Assembly (NCBI GenBank): GCA_003427395.1
Contig: BFEA01001125.1
Coordinates: 151,695 to 172,602 of the forward strand
Length of the DNA: 20,908 nt
Source: Chara braunii
Lineage: Eukaryota > Streptophyta > Charophyceae > Charales > Characeae
Direction of reading: 5' to 3'
Positions within the stretch are counted from its first letter, which is position 1. The number at the start of each line of letters is the position of its first letter. The notes beneath the pieces are model-generated. The model was not told where the DNA came from and did no database searches. It saw nothing but the letters and a program-made list of their open reading frames with translations. Below are positions 9,559-17,933 of this stretch, one piece after another. Position numbers and translations under genes: made by a program.

Positions 9559-9720
9559 ACACAGGGGGCACCTCCATTCCTTGCTACTCGTCCGATATCG
9601 AACGCAGGCCCCATGCGCACGATTGACACACGTGGCACATTCTACCCAATCGCCAAACCCAGTTTCGAAAGGATGACAGTCGACCCCATAGACCCGTGCA
9701 ATACACGTACAAGAAAAACA
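9559..9720 (-). other. PHD-type zinc finger (C4HC3) between RNase H and integrase
   Basis: Ligand spacing is C-x2-C-x23-C-x2-C-x4-H-x2-C-x11-C-x2-C (C49, C52, C76, C79, H84, C87, C99, C102). A Trp lies two residues before the seventh ligand (EWRCPLC), and the typical PHD heart is WVECATCVNRAHGAC. C4-H-C3 order separates it from RING (C3HC4). PHD fingers read histone H3 tails, methylated or unmodified at K4. In this position it would sit just before the integrase and could steer insertion. Confidence 0.8.
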
Positions 9721-9877
9721 GAATTTATCGGGGATGGTGGCAAAGAAAGCAGAGGAAGTGAGAGGGGCAGAATTAGTAGGAGAGGAAGGGGTTGCAGAGA
9801 CAGATGGGGTAGTCACGATGACAGAGGAGGAGAGATGGGACCGAATTGCGGAGAGGGTACACAAATCGATCCTTGTG

Positions 9878-11437
9878 TCACTTCCGGTGCAGGTATGTCA
9901 GTCTGTCCGCATTCCCGTGTCTCTCGTGCTTCCGATGACGAATGTCAAAGTCCATGCTCTGCAGCACCGTTGCCCATCGCCCGATCATGCCCGAGTAATC
10001 CTTCGATTTCTTCAGAGCCAGCAGAGGCTCATGATCGGTCACCAATGTGAACTTCCCCCCGTACAAGTACGCACAGAAGTGGCTGATTCCCCAGAGTGCC
10101 GCATAGCATTCCCCCGTTGGAGCGGCGTAGTTGCGCTTGCAGGTGGACACCGATTTGGACGCATACTCCACCACGCTCTCGAGTCCACTTGGTCCCGCCT
10201 GGGCCAGGATTGCCGAAATTGCCTCTCGCTGCCAGTCAGTAATGAGGATGAAAGACTTTTCGGGATTCGGCCTTATAAGGACCGGAGCCGAAATGAGAAC
10301 GGCCTTGAGTTTCGAAAACGCCTGATCACACTCCGGCGTCCAAATCAACGGCTGATCCTTTTGCAGCAGATTCGTGAGGGGTTCCGGGATCGCCGCGAAG
10401 CCCTTGATAAATCTTCGGAAGTACGAGGCCAGGCCCAAAAAGGCGCGAACTTGCGTGATAGTCGTAGGCACAAGCGCATCCCTGACAGCGGCCACCTTCT
10501 GCGGCTCCGGTTGGAGCCCCTTGTCTGTTACCACGTGTCCTAAGAAGGAAATGGTGGTAAGGAAAAACTGACACTTCTCAAGCGCCACTTTGAAGCCCGC
10601 ATCTCGTAACGCATGTAAAGCCCGTTCGATGTGCTGCATGTGTCCCTCGTAGGAACTCGAGTACACCAGAATGTCATCCATGTACACAATCACACAGTAG
10701 TTGATGATGCTCTGCGCCAAACGAGTCTTCCGCACGAAATTCTGAAAAACCATATTCATGGCTCGCTGAAAGGTCGCGGGGGCGTTGCAGATACCCATCG
10801 GACATCGAATCCACTGCCACGTACCCTCGAAAAGCACAAACGCTGTTTTCGGACGATCTTCTTCTCGGACAAGAAGATGATGGAACCCATGGCGAACATC
10901 AAACTTACTGAAAAATCGAGCACTCCCAATCGCGTCCAACAATTCATCAATCCGGGGGAGGGAGTACACATCTTTGATCGTGATATCATTCAATTTTCGA
11001 TAATCAATGCAAATGCGAATCCCTCCGGCCTTTTTAGGCACGATTACTATGGGAAAAGACCATGGACCTATAGCGGGTTCGATCCATCCATTAGCTTCGA
11101 ACTCCTTAATCCGCTGAAAAGCGGCCGCTCTTTGAGCAGACGAGTATCGGTAAGGAGCGCAACTAATGGGCGGATGTTCTCCCGTGAGGATGGCATGCTC
11201 GATCACGTTAGTCAAGCCGATATCATTATCCTGCACACTCAGTACTTCTGCATAACCGTTCAAAACATTGATTAGTGAGTTTCGAAGTTCCGTGGGGACG
11301 TGGCTCGGTAGGGTGATCGTTGATTCCCCAGAAGTCTTAAGGGCTATGTCGATCCAATCAACCGACCGCTCCCGTCGATCGTAGACACTTGAAAAGACGG
11401 AACTACTGGTGCGAACAGAGAAGACAGTCGCAATCAT
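9878..11437 (-). CDS. pol: Reverse transcriptase-RNase H of element 1
   Basis: A 519-residue frame from ATG 11437-11435 to TGA 9880-9878. The RT copies genomic RNA to cDNA and the RNase H degrades the template. RT motifs: GGIRICIDYRKLN (139-150), KFDVRHGFHHL with catalytic Asp 180, MGICNAPATFQ (214-224), YMDD (252-255) and FLGLASYFRRFI (333-344). RNase H: ITDW (Asp 401), TGEC (Glu 443), VTDHE (Asp 468) and HGNADRL (Asp 511). All catalytic residues are present and there is no internal stop, so this is the best-preserved ORF in the window. It starts on the stop of the preceding acidic ORF (ATGA) and ends just after the RNase H fold. Ty3/gypsy family from sequence style and gene order. Confidence 0.93.
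   Translation of the reverse strand: MIATVFSVRTSSSVFSSVYDRRERSVDWIDIALKTSGESTITLPSHVPTELRNSLINVLNGYAEVLSVQDNDIGLTNVIEHAILTGEHPPISCAPYRYSSAQRAAAFQRIKEFEANGWIEPAIGPWSFPIVIVPKKAGGIRICIDYRKLNDITIKDVYSLPRIDELLDAIGSARFFSKFDVRHGFHHLLVREEDRPKTAFVLFEGTWQWIRCPMGICNAPATFQRAMNMVFQNFVRKTRLAQSIINYCVIVYMDDILVYSSSYEGHMQHIERALHALRDAGFKVALEKCQFFLTTISFLGHVVTDKGLQPEPQKVAAVRDALVPTTITQVRAFLGLASYFRRFIKGFAAIPEPLTNLLQKDQPLIWTPECDQAFSKLKAVLISAPVLIRPNPEKSFILITDWQREAISAILAQAGPSGLESVVEYASKSVSTCKRNYAAPTGECYAALWGISHFCAYLYGGKFTLVTDHEPLLALKKSKDYSGMIGRWATVLQSMDFDIRHRKHERHGNADRLTYLHRK
11434..11437 (-). other. ATGA stop-start overlap between linker ORF and RT
   Basis: The TGA of the 190-codon ORF (11436-11434) overlaps the ATG of the RT frame (11437-11435). 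Together with the same arrangement at 8086-8089 it suggests coupled reinitiation. A single-base indel in an originally continuous polyprotein is the alternative. Confidence 0.55.
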
Positions 11438-12006
11438 CTGTGATTCGGCGGGCTGATCATTTCGGTTTCTTTAGTTTCGGCATCAGTTTCTGAGTCGGCC
11501 GAAATCTGCTCCACAGTCAGTCTTGTAAGGTCCGTCATCTCCTGCATCAGGTCAGGCACGTCATGTACCGGCGCTTCTGCTTCCTGTTTAATCAAAGTGA
11601 TGGTCGCCCCCGTCGTTAGTAACGATCTCGGCGGCAAAACAGAAACGTCTAGATATTGTTCCGTTTGTTGATAACGTGTTCGTAAGGAATGTGCTCCTCT
11701 GTACAAGGTACGAGGGGGTTCCAAATCATCGGCAAGGTCAGATACTTGTAATAGGGGTTCCCCGAGGAGGACTGAATGACTGACCTGGGTTTTCAGAGGC
11801 GCAAGCGCGTTGTCTCCTGAATCCATGTGGAAGCTTCGGGCAGTGTCGGGGCACATTCGAAATTCCTTGGGAATTTCGTGTTCGAAAAGTTTGACCAGGT
11901 GCTTCCATTCATCCTCACTAGGCAGTTCTTCTTCGTATTCCTGTTCCCCGATTCCACTGCCGATGTCCGAGGAAGAATACTCCTCGGTATCAATGCATCG
12001 AATCAT
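11434..12006 (-). CDS. Acidic linker ORF between protease and RT
   Basis: The 190-residue frame from ATG 12006-12004 has no recognised domain. It begins with an acidic Ser/Glu stretch (EEYSSSDIGSG, EEELPSEDEW) and ends with another acidic region. The frame opens at about 12054, overlapping the end of the protease frame by a few codons, so it would be reached by a -1 shift there. In gypsy polyproteins the protease-RT linker is poorly conserved, and this is probably that linker. It is set in a third frame with a discrete ATG, so a separate product is possible. Confidence 0.65.
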   Translation of the reverse strand: MIRCIDTEEYSSSDIGSGIGEQEYEEELPSEDEWKHLVKLFEHEIPKEFRMCPDTARSFHMDSGDNALAPLKTQVSHSVLLGEPLLQVSDLADDLEPPRTLYRGAHSLRTRYQQTEQYLDVSVLPPRSLLTTGATITLIKQEAEAPVHDVPDLMQEMTDLTRLTVEQISADSETDAETKETEMISPPNHR

Positions 12007-12035
12007 TCCTATTTGGGCTGAGTTAGGAGTTCGTT

Positions 12036-13340
12036 TTATCGTTCGGGTGAAAATTCACAAGGGAACAGTTTGAGGCTTTCCCCAGTTTGCGTGAGCACGA
12101 GTTGTTTTGAATCAAAATGCAGACGGGCCCCTACCGCCATCGCCCAAGGTAGTCCCAACAACATAGAATAGGAACGCACATCTATTACTAGTGCGTTAAC
12201 AAGGACGTGTACTCGTCCAACCTTTACAGCCACATTCTCAATGATGCCCACGATGTTCATTGCTTTCTCGTCGGCAAAGACATAATTATCTTTGCCAGAT
12301 TGAGGAAGAATGGATCCGGGTCGTCCCGTCTTTCTGACAATGTCTAATGATATGGCCACTGCAGAAGCCCCTGTGTCGATAAGGGCGTTAAACGGCTTGC
12401 CCCAAACTTCACAATCACATTCCGCGCTCTTCCACAGTACCGGCCGAGCTCGTACGAAGTGATCCTTCTCTGCTAAAAAGATCGCTGCTATATGTGCGGC
12501 TTCGGGTTCGCCCGTTTCAGGTTCTGGTGGCGCAACATCCTCTTTTTCCTCCTCCTTCTTTTTTAACATTCGTTGTACGCGCTGGTATGTGAAACTCTTC
12601 TGATTCTTCAGACATTGTTGTAACAGCTTGTCTTTTGCAGCTTCAGATATGGTGAGCAAGTATCCCACCAGAATCGGAACACGGATATCTAGCTGCTTGA
12701 GCGTTCGTAACACATCGATTTCGCCCGTCCTAAACTGTGGACCGAGATTAGAATCGCGATCGACCCATTCAAGATCATCGGGGGCCGATCGGATCGCCCC
12801 GATCATGCCCGCTAGATGAAGATACTCCAGTGGATCGACCACGTCATCAGCGTCAGAGGAAGAAGATCCCGATGTTGACGCTATTGCCGTTAAGAGGGAA
12901 GGCTGCTCGTATGCCACGAGTTCTCTTCCTTGGGCCGTATCCATCAATGCGGTCACTCGTCCTTGATTCAGGGCCACAGGGGCCGCAACAGGTGGGGGCT
13001 GATTACGCTTTGGCTGCGGATAGTCTCGGGCGAAATGTCCGGGCTGTTTGCAGTTAAAGCACTCGATCTTTCCTGTTGGATAAGCTGGGTGAGGGAACTG
13101 AGGTGTGTATCCTGGTGCAGGCGGGGCAGGCAAGAGTGGAAATGACGCGGGGGCAGGCCGAGCAGGGGTCAGGTTAGGCTTAATTAGCCTGCTCATTATG
13201 TGTTCCATCCGCTCCATGTGAGCGACCTACATTTGAATCAAGTTGCTCATCCATTCGGACTGCTTGGTAGTGTATGAATCAACCAACCGTAATGCAGCTT
13301 GTTAATATGCGTCATATCGGTGGACGAATGAATGAAGTTG
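12036..13340 (-). pseudogene. gag-pro: gag C-terminus (defective zinc knuckle) and aspartic protease of element 1
   Basis: A 393-codon frame runs from ATG 13217-13215 to TAA 12038-12036. The same frame extends upstream through TAG (13229-13227) and TAA (13304-13302) with gag-like helical sequence (QAALRLVDSYTTKQSEWM), so the ATG is not the native start. The nucleocapsid knuckle at residues 53-66 is CFNCKQPGHFARDY: the last Cys is Tyr, from TGT to TAT at 13022-13020. A Lys/Glu-rich spacer follows, then a retropepsin with LIDTGASAV (Asp 281) and the LLGLPWA strand (353-359). The protease active site is intact. The gag N-terminus is missing at the junction with element 2. Confidence 0.85.
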
Positions 13341-13352
13341 TTGTACAACCCC

Positions 13353-14194
13353 TTAAATTGAATACAATTTTTCATCCCATGTTTCGTGAACCGGGATAAT
13401 TAATGCTTGAAGAAGTTGAATAGTCTGGTTAATTTCCTCAACCAAACCGTTAGCTTCGGCATGTCCGTCAGATATCATACTTCGTTTGAGGTCAGGGAGT
13501 TGGGTTGTGAAGTCCTTCGAAGCAGTACTTATGAAGCACGGGTCTCGATCACTCACAAGGGTTTCCGGGGTCCGGAACTGCAAAATGTGCTTCTGGTGGA
13601 ATTATTGGATCACGAGATCCATTGGAGCATGAGGTGGTAAGGGAATCTGACTCAGAAACTTTGAAAAGTGGTCAACAATCATAATCACGTGTGAATACCC
13701 ATTCTTACTTGTTTTTCCTATATCTGTGAAGTCAATGGAGACAGACTCTCCGGGATCGTTGGGAATGGAAAGGGGCTGTGGAGCAGCCCCATAGGCTTTT
13801 GCCTTGATGGTTTGATTCGTTGACAGACTTGACACTCAACCACAAACTTTACGGCAGATCCTTTCACCCCAAGCCAATCAAATTGTTGCAATAGGTTTCC
13901 GTAGGTTTTTGGAATGTCGAAGTATCCACACTGACCATGGGCGAAATCCAAGAAGTGTGTGCGGAGAGGTTCATGGTTGGGAACACACAAACGATCATTC
14001 TTACCGTAGCGTTGGAAAACCAGACCTTCACATTCGTGAAAATCAGGTTGATTGTTGGGGTTAGTCCGTAGTTGCTCAATGATTGGACTAAGGTCTGGAT
14101 CATTGGCAGTTTGCTTTACGAGTTCCTCCTTCAATTTCTTCCAGAGGTCGTAGGAGTTCACAAGGCAAGTCGTATACTCGGGGTCACGAGACAA
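13353..14194 (-). pseudogene. Integrase of element 2, truncated
   Basis: The zinc domain lies in the frame starting at 14194 (FAHGQCGYFDIPKTYGN ... CQVCQ). The second His of the HHCC set reads Tyr (TAC, from CAC by C to T). At about 13,820 the frame shifts to the core: SIDFTDIG with the first Asp, VDHFSKF, an in-frame TAA at 13604-13602, then LVSDRDPCF with the second Asp and GLVEEINQTI with the Glu. The protein breaks off after WDEKLYSI at a TAA (13355-13353), where about half the core's C-terminal part and the DNA-binding module should follow. Non-functional. Confidence 0.82.
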
Positions 14195-14679
14195 TGCATC
14201 AACAACTCGACTATAACAACCCTTTTTGTGTTGTAATTGAAGTAAAAAATGCCAATCTCATGGAACCAGCGAGTCAACATAGGGGGCAAGGTAGTTTGCA
14301 CCTTAATCCATTTCAAAATTTCGTGATCTGAGAAGACCTTGAAACAATGTCCCCAAAGATAGTGCATCCAATGATTCAATGCCTCACGCATGTAAGTGAA
14401 AGTAACTACCTTTTCGTTGAGCATACGTTTGCTGTAGTACTCGAGCGGCCGCAAACCATCACCGTCATCTTGTTGTAGTACTGCGCCAATCTCATACTGG
14501 CTCGCATCCGCAGTGACTACAAATGTGAGTTGGGAGTCTGCAATGTGGAGTAGAGGATAACTTACCAAGGTCTCTTTCAAGGCCTGAAAAGCGGTCTCAC
14601 ATGTTGCATCCCACGTGTCAAATATGTTCTTGCTTGTTAATTTGGATAGCGGGCGAGCAACAATAGAAAATTGGGGCAC
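14158..14679 (-). pseudogene. RNase H domain of element 2
   Basis: This frame begins inside the RT connection (PQFSIVARPLSKLTSKN) and runs through the RNase H fold: VTADASQYEIGAVLQ (first Asp), the MREAL segment with the Glu, and FSDHEILK with the next Asp. It then needs a frameshift at about 14,200 to reach the integrase frame (SRDPEY). Upstream the same frame continues through a TGA (14688-14686) and a TAG (14748-14746) into RELHSFLGLASYY, so the apparent start is not real. Confidence 0.85.
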
Positions 14680-15460
14680 AAACTTTCAATAGTATGATGC
14701 AAGACCAAGAAAAGAATGCAACTCACGGACGTTCGCGGGTTGAGGCTACTTGCGTACGACCTCAACCTTGGTTGCCTCAAGCTCAAGGCTTGCAACAGAC
14801 AACCGGTGCCCAAGATAGATGACTCCTTCCCAAACTCAGATTTCTCAAAGTTAAGATAAAGCTGCGTTTTCTTGAGGAACACTTCCTCAAGGTGCTTCAT
14901 GTGTTCCTCAATTGGCTTTCTGAAAATCAGAATGTTATCAAGATACACAACCACAAATCTGTTCGCAGAGGGCGTTATCCATAAGACTTTGAAAGGTGGC
15001 CGGTGCGTTCATGAGACCGAAGGGCATTACGGTGAATTCGTAAAGCCCGTCGTGTGTCTTGAACACAATCTTGTGCTGGTCCGCAGGATCGACTTCAATC
15101 TGATGGTAGCCGAACTTGAGATTGATCTTGGAGAAGACCTTGCACCTACCTGCAGCATCAAGCAAATCATCTATGCATGGCAATGGGTACACATTCTTCA
15201 TTGTGATGCAGTTTAGACCGCGATAATCAATACATATACGAAGTTTGCCTCCTTCCTTACGGACAAACAGAACGGGTGCACCGAATTTGGATTCACTAGG
15301 CTTTATCCATCCCTCGTCGATCATCTCATCGATCTGTTTTTAGAGCTCCTCCAACTCGTCGGATCCCTTATGGTATACACAACCCCTTGGAGGAACAACG
15401 CCTTCGACCAACTCAACTCCGAGGGGTTCGGCCAGAACTTCCGGAAATCGGTCGAGTAGG
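14680..15460 (-). pseudogene. Reverse transcriptase of element 2, catalytically dead
   Basis: Motifs in order: VVPPRGCVYHKGSDELEEL, a TAA at 15342-15340, DEGWIKPSESKFGAPV, GKLRICIDYRGLN, KINLKFGYHQI, FTVMPFGLMNAPATFQ, a frameshift at about 14,955, then VVVYLDNILIF. Two catalytic aspartates are lost: motif A reads KIN rather than KID, and the YxDD box reads YLDN. Both changes fit G to A in the sense strand. Another frameshift follows at about 14,800. This is an ordinary gypsy RT in advanced decay. Confidence 0.88.
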
Positions 15461-16110
15461 CTTTGGATGGTTGTTGGGATCGGCGGGGGTGGGAGATAAA
15501 AAAAGGATCACCTTGATCAGATCGCAGATTATTAGTGAAGACAACAGAATATAAAGTAAAATCATTTGGAATAGAAGTAAACGTAGGGATAAAAGTAAAC
15601 TTATCATGCAAAGTAGAATCATTACTGACCGCAAAAGTAGAAAGTACATGAGTAGGACTAACAAAGGCAACATACAACTCTTCATCCTCCTTATGCTTGC
15701 GCCACTTCTTGCAAAACTGCATGGCATTAAGAAAAATCACCGGGGATTCGAGCTTCTCATCCAAGAGGACGGGACGCTCGTTCCCTTGTGCATCTTTGAC
15801 CATGAAAAGCGGTTCCTTCCACTTGGTCTATTCACATTGGGACAGTAACCAACCCAACCCGAGGACTACGTCGAAGGGACACTTGCCAAGGACATAAAAG
15901 TTTAACGCCTGTGTGATAGTTTGTCTTGGTCCAAGGTAGTGCGCTCACCTTTGACTGCATACGTGGATGAAACAACTTCTTTGTTGCCTACTTCAGTCCG
16001 GCAAGGGCTCTGCAAAGCCACTTGCTTCATCCCCAAGCCCACTTTGCTTATCACGTGTGGTGACATGAAGTTAGTTGTGGCACCACAATCAATCAAGATA
16101 CAGAGATAGA
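15461..16110 (-). pseudogene. Aspartic protease and linker of element 2
   Basis: LIDCGATTNFMSPHVI (near 16,096-16,050) is the retropepsin active site in the DCGA form common in plant gypsy elements. At about 15,905 the frame shifts and the second half follows, FDVVLGLGWLLSQCE, then an in-frame TAG, then a linker with NAMQFCKKWRKHKEDEEL. A further shift at about 15,460-15,480 leads to RT. Confidence 0.8.
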
Positions 16111-16377
16111 GATGGTTAATGAAAAGTTTGAAGAAGATTAACTTCGTTATCCCTTGAGCACGCTGCTATTTTATCTCAGCCCCATGCTCTATGTGATAGT
16201 GAAAGTCGACCTTCTTAGACTCCCCCCAAGGCTCAATATACAAAACATGACAAGCATTAGCCTTGGAATCAGCAGAAGTTGGGGCTTCAAGGGAGGACTG
16301 CTAGACCGTGCCAAATTCCTTGGAGGAACTACCACTTACCAGTTCAAACTCCCTTGCCGTAGAGTGTGTTGAACTCT

Positions 16378-17933
16378 CTATGCCTGATTTAGGTTTCTCT
16401 GCAGCCTAAAGCATCCTTGGATCTTATGATTAGTTTTGTAACAATGCAGACAACCTCCTTTCTTTAATCTAGCCTTCCATTCAGCCTCATTGATTTGGAG
16501 GTCAACCCACGACTTAGTACTTGTGTCCTCCAGATTGGGTGGGATTTTGGTTTCCTTAGGGAGTGCGACGAAGTTCCTTACCGAGTTCCGATTTTTGTTT
16601 CATGGATAGTCTTTTTGAAGGCACTTAATTTTTCTTCTTTGTGATTGATCTTCGATTCTTGAGTCGAAGAATAGGCTGTATGAGCATCCAATTTTTTGTC
16701 GTTGCTAAGAGTGGGGTCATCTACTTCGGCCTCTACTTCAGCCTCCAACAATTCAAGTGCAGCAAGACGGTTGCTGCCACGAAACCGCCCACAGACGAAG
16801 GTCGTTTTGCTGCTTGCTGTGGTAACGGGGTCTGCTGCCTCGAAATTGACTACATCCTTCATCAAGGAAAACTAGTCGGTATAACCAAAGAAATCCCTGC
16901 TTTAGCAATTTTTGAAAGTGGTGGGAATCATACTTTTTACTACATTCAAGCACGATTCTGTTGCCAGTTGCAACCCAAGTGTTGCAAAGAGTTTGCTGAC
17001 ATGCAACTGCAACTTGTGCATGGTGCCCTGCCACGTGTCGCGCTTGAGGTCATCAAGTTGGATCCTCACTCTTGTTGCAGCATATGAGTCTTTATACTTT
17101 GCAATTAGTATCTCTTCGAGAGTGGCTGCCGGGGTGACTTTGAGCCACTCCGTCAGATCGATCTTAGAATACCCAGCTTGTATAGCTTGGACTTCGAGGA
17201 AGCCCCTTACGACAACCTCGACGTTTGTTCCTAGGATCAAAGACTAGTTCACTCTTTGAGTGCCCTGTATCTCAAAGTAAGCTCTCATGGAGCTGATCCA
17301 GGACTCAACATCTTCCTTTCCATCGTATCTGGACGGTATCATCACCGACTTTCTATCCATGTATAGACTGCTATAACTGGGACCAGCCATTGCTGGTTTC
17401 GGTCTTAGGGTTGCAGCAGTTGCAAAATTTTCCGCGCTGTCCCTTGTGGCGCCAGCGGAATCGACGCCTATTGCAGGTCCTAAAAGACTGGCAACCAAGC
17501 TCAACGAAGAAGAAGAATAAGAAGGAGAAAAATAAGTATCAAGCGGTGCAAGAACAAAACAGTTAGCAATAAGAGGTAGGAAAAGGGAGTTTGATATCTG
17601 GGGCTGATGCAGATTTGTCATCTGCGGTATCTGGTCACGGTGCTCCTGGGCCATTTCTGCCATCTGAGTCCGCAGTTTGCTCGCCAGGTTGAGTAATTGG
17701 GACTTTAGACTAGGGAGCTCACTGAACAAGTATCAATCTATAAGCGCACGTACATATGGGACCAGATCCCTTTTGACCTTTGTATTAGATTGGGTTGAGG
17801 TTGTTTTAAAGATGACCTCATAACCTTCGAGAGTGGTTTTCCGCTTGACCTCTTCCTCCTTTTCCTCTTTGGCCAGTTCCTTTTGGTAGAGGGTCTGGTA
17901 TAGTGGTTTATCTTCGTCATTCGCTGCATCCAT
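16378..17933 (-). pseudogene. gag: gag of element 2 with intact zinc knuckle
   Basis: ATG at 17933-17931 opens a gag frame with a charged N-terminal segment (KELAKEEKEEEVKRK), a coiled stretch (LLNLASKLRTQMAEMAQEH) and the capsid-type Retrotrans_gag region (SRYDGKEDVESWISSMRAYF ... TEWLKVTPAATLEEILIAKY). The frame is broken by TGA 17735-17733, TAG 17246-17244, TAA 16904-16902 and TAG 16874-16872, all in one register. A one-base shift at about 16,590 (at a run of five A) then leads to CLHCYKTNHKIQGC at 16452-16411, a perfect C-x2-C-x4-H-x4-C knuckle. It ends at TAG 16380-16378. The capsid would package the element RNA; this copy cannot make it. Confidence 0.85.

Larger units (their letters stand above)
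8086..9906 (-). pseudogene. Integrase region of element 1 with an N-terminal PHD finger, one in-frame TGA
   Basis: This segment encodes the integrase that inserts the cDNA. The open frame starts after a stop at about 9907 and overlaps the RNase H frame by about 27 bases, so the RNase H-to-IN link needs a +1 shift. Numbering residues from 9864, order: Ser/Thr-rich linker, PHD finger (49-102), HHCC zinc domain (H200, H206, C237, C240), and the core with first Asp in SMDTTDI (268). A single TGA at 8952-8950 follows, after which the same frame continues with the second Asp (LTDNGSEF, near 8870) and the Glu in NGLAEN. The C-terminus has an SH3-like KLGDLVQVR...FSGCFHVV module (a GPY/F relative) and a Ser/Pro/acidic tail. 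The catalytic DDE is complete. The TGA is the only obvious disabling lesion inside the integrase. Confidence 0.85.
6087..13340 (-). mobile_element. Ty3/gypsy LTR retrotransposon, element 1 (5' end lost)
   Basis: On the minus strand the order is gag C-terminus with zinc knuckle, aspartic protease, acidic linker ORF, RT, RNase H, PHD finger, integrase, and then three extra ORFs. PR-RT-RNase H-IN is the Ty3/gypsy (Metaviridae) order. Catalytic residues of protease, RT, RNase H and integrase are all in place, and there are few lesions, so this is the younger of the two gypsy copies. The gag N-terminus, 5' LTR and leader are missing because the sequence joins element 2 at about 13,305-13,360. I could not find a 3' LTR. 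No chromodomain was seen at the integrase C-terminus. Assigning ORFs A-C to the element rests on their tight spacing after pol. Confidence 0.8.

Noticed and set aside
9734-10543. 269-codon plus-strand open frame
   Set aside because: Antisense shadow of the RNase H/RT frame of element 1; no recognisable domain.
7634-17246. Alternative genetic code with TAA/TAG read as Gln
   Set aside because: Several in-frame TAA/TAG sit where Gln would fit, but the 519-codon RT frame and the 494-codon LINE frame use none, Gln is otherwise CAA/CAG, and TGA stops also interrupt frames. Decay explains this better.
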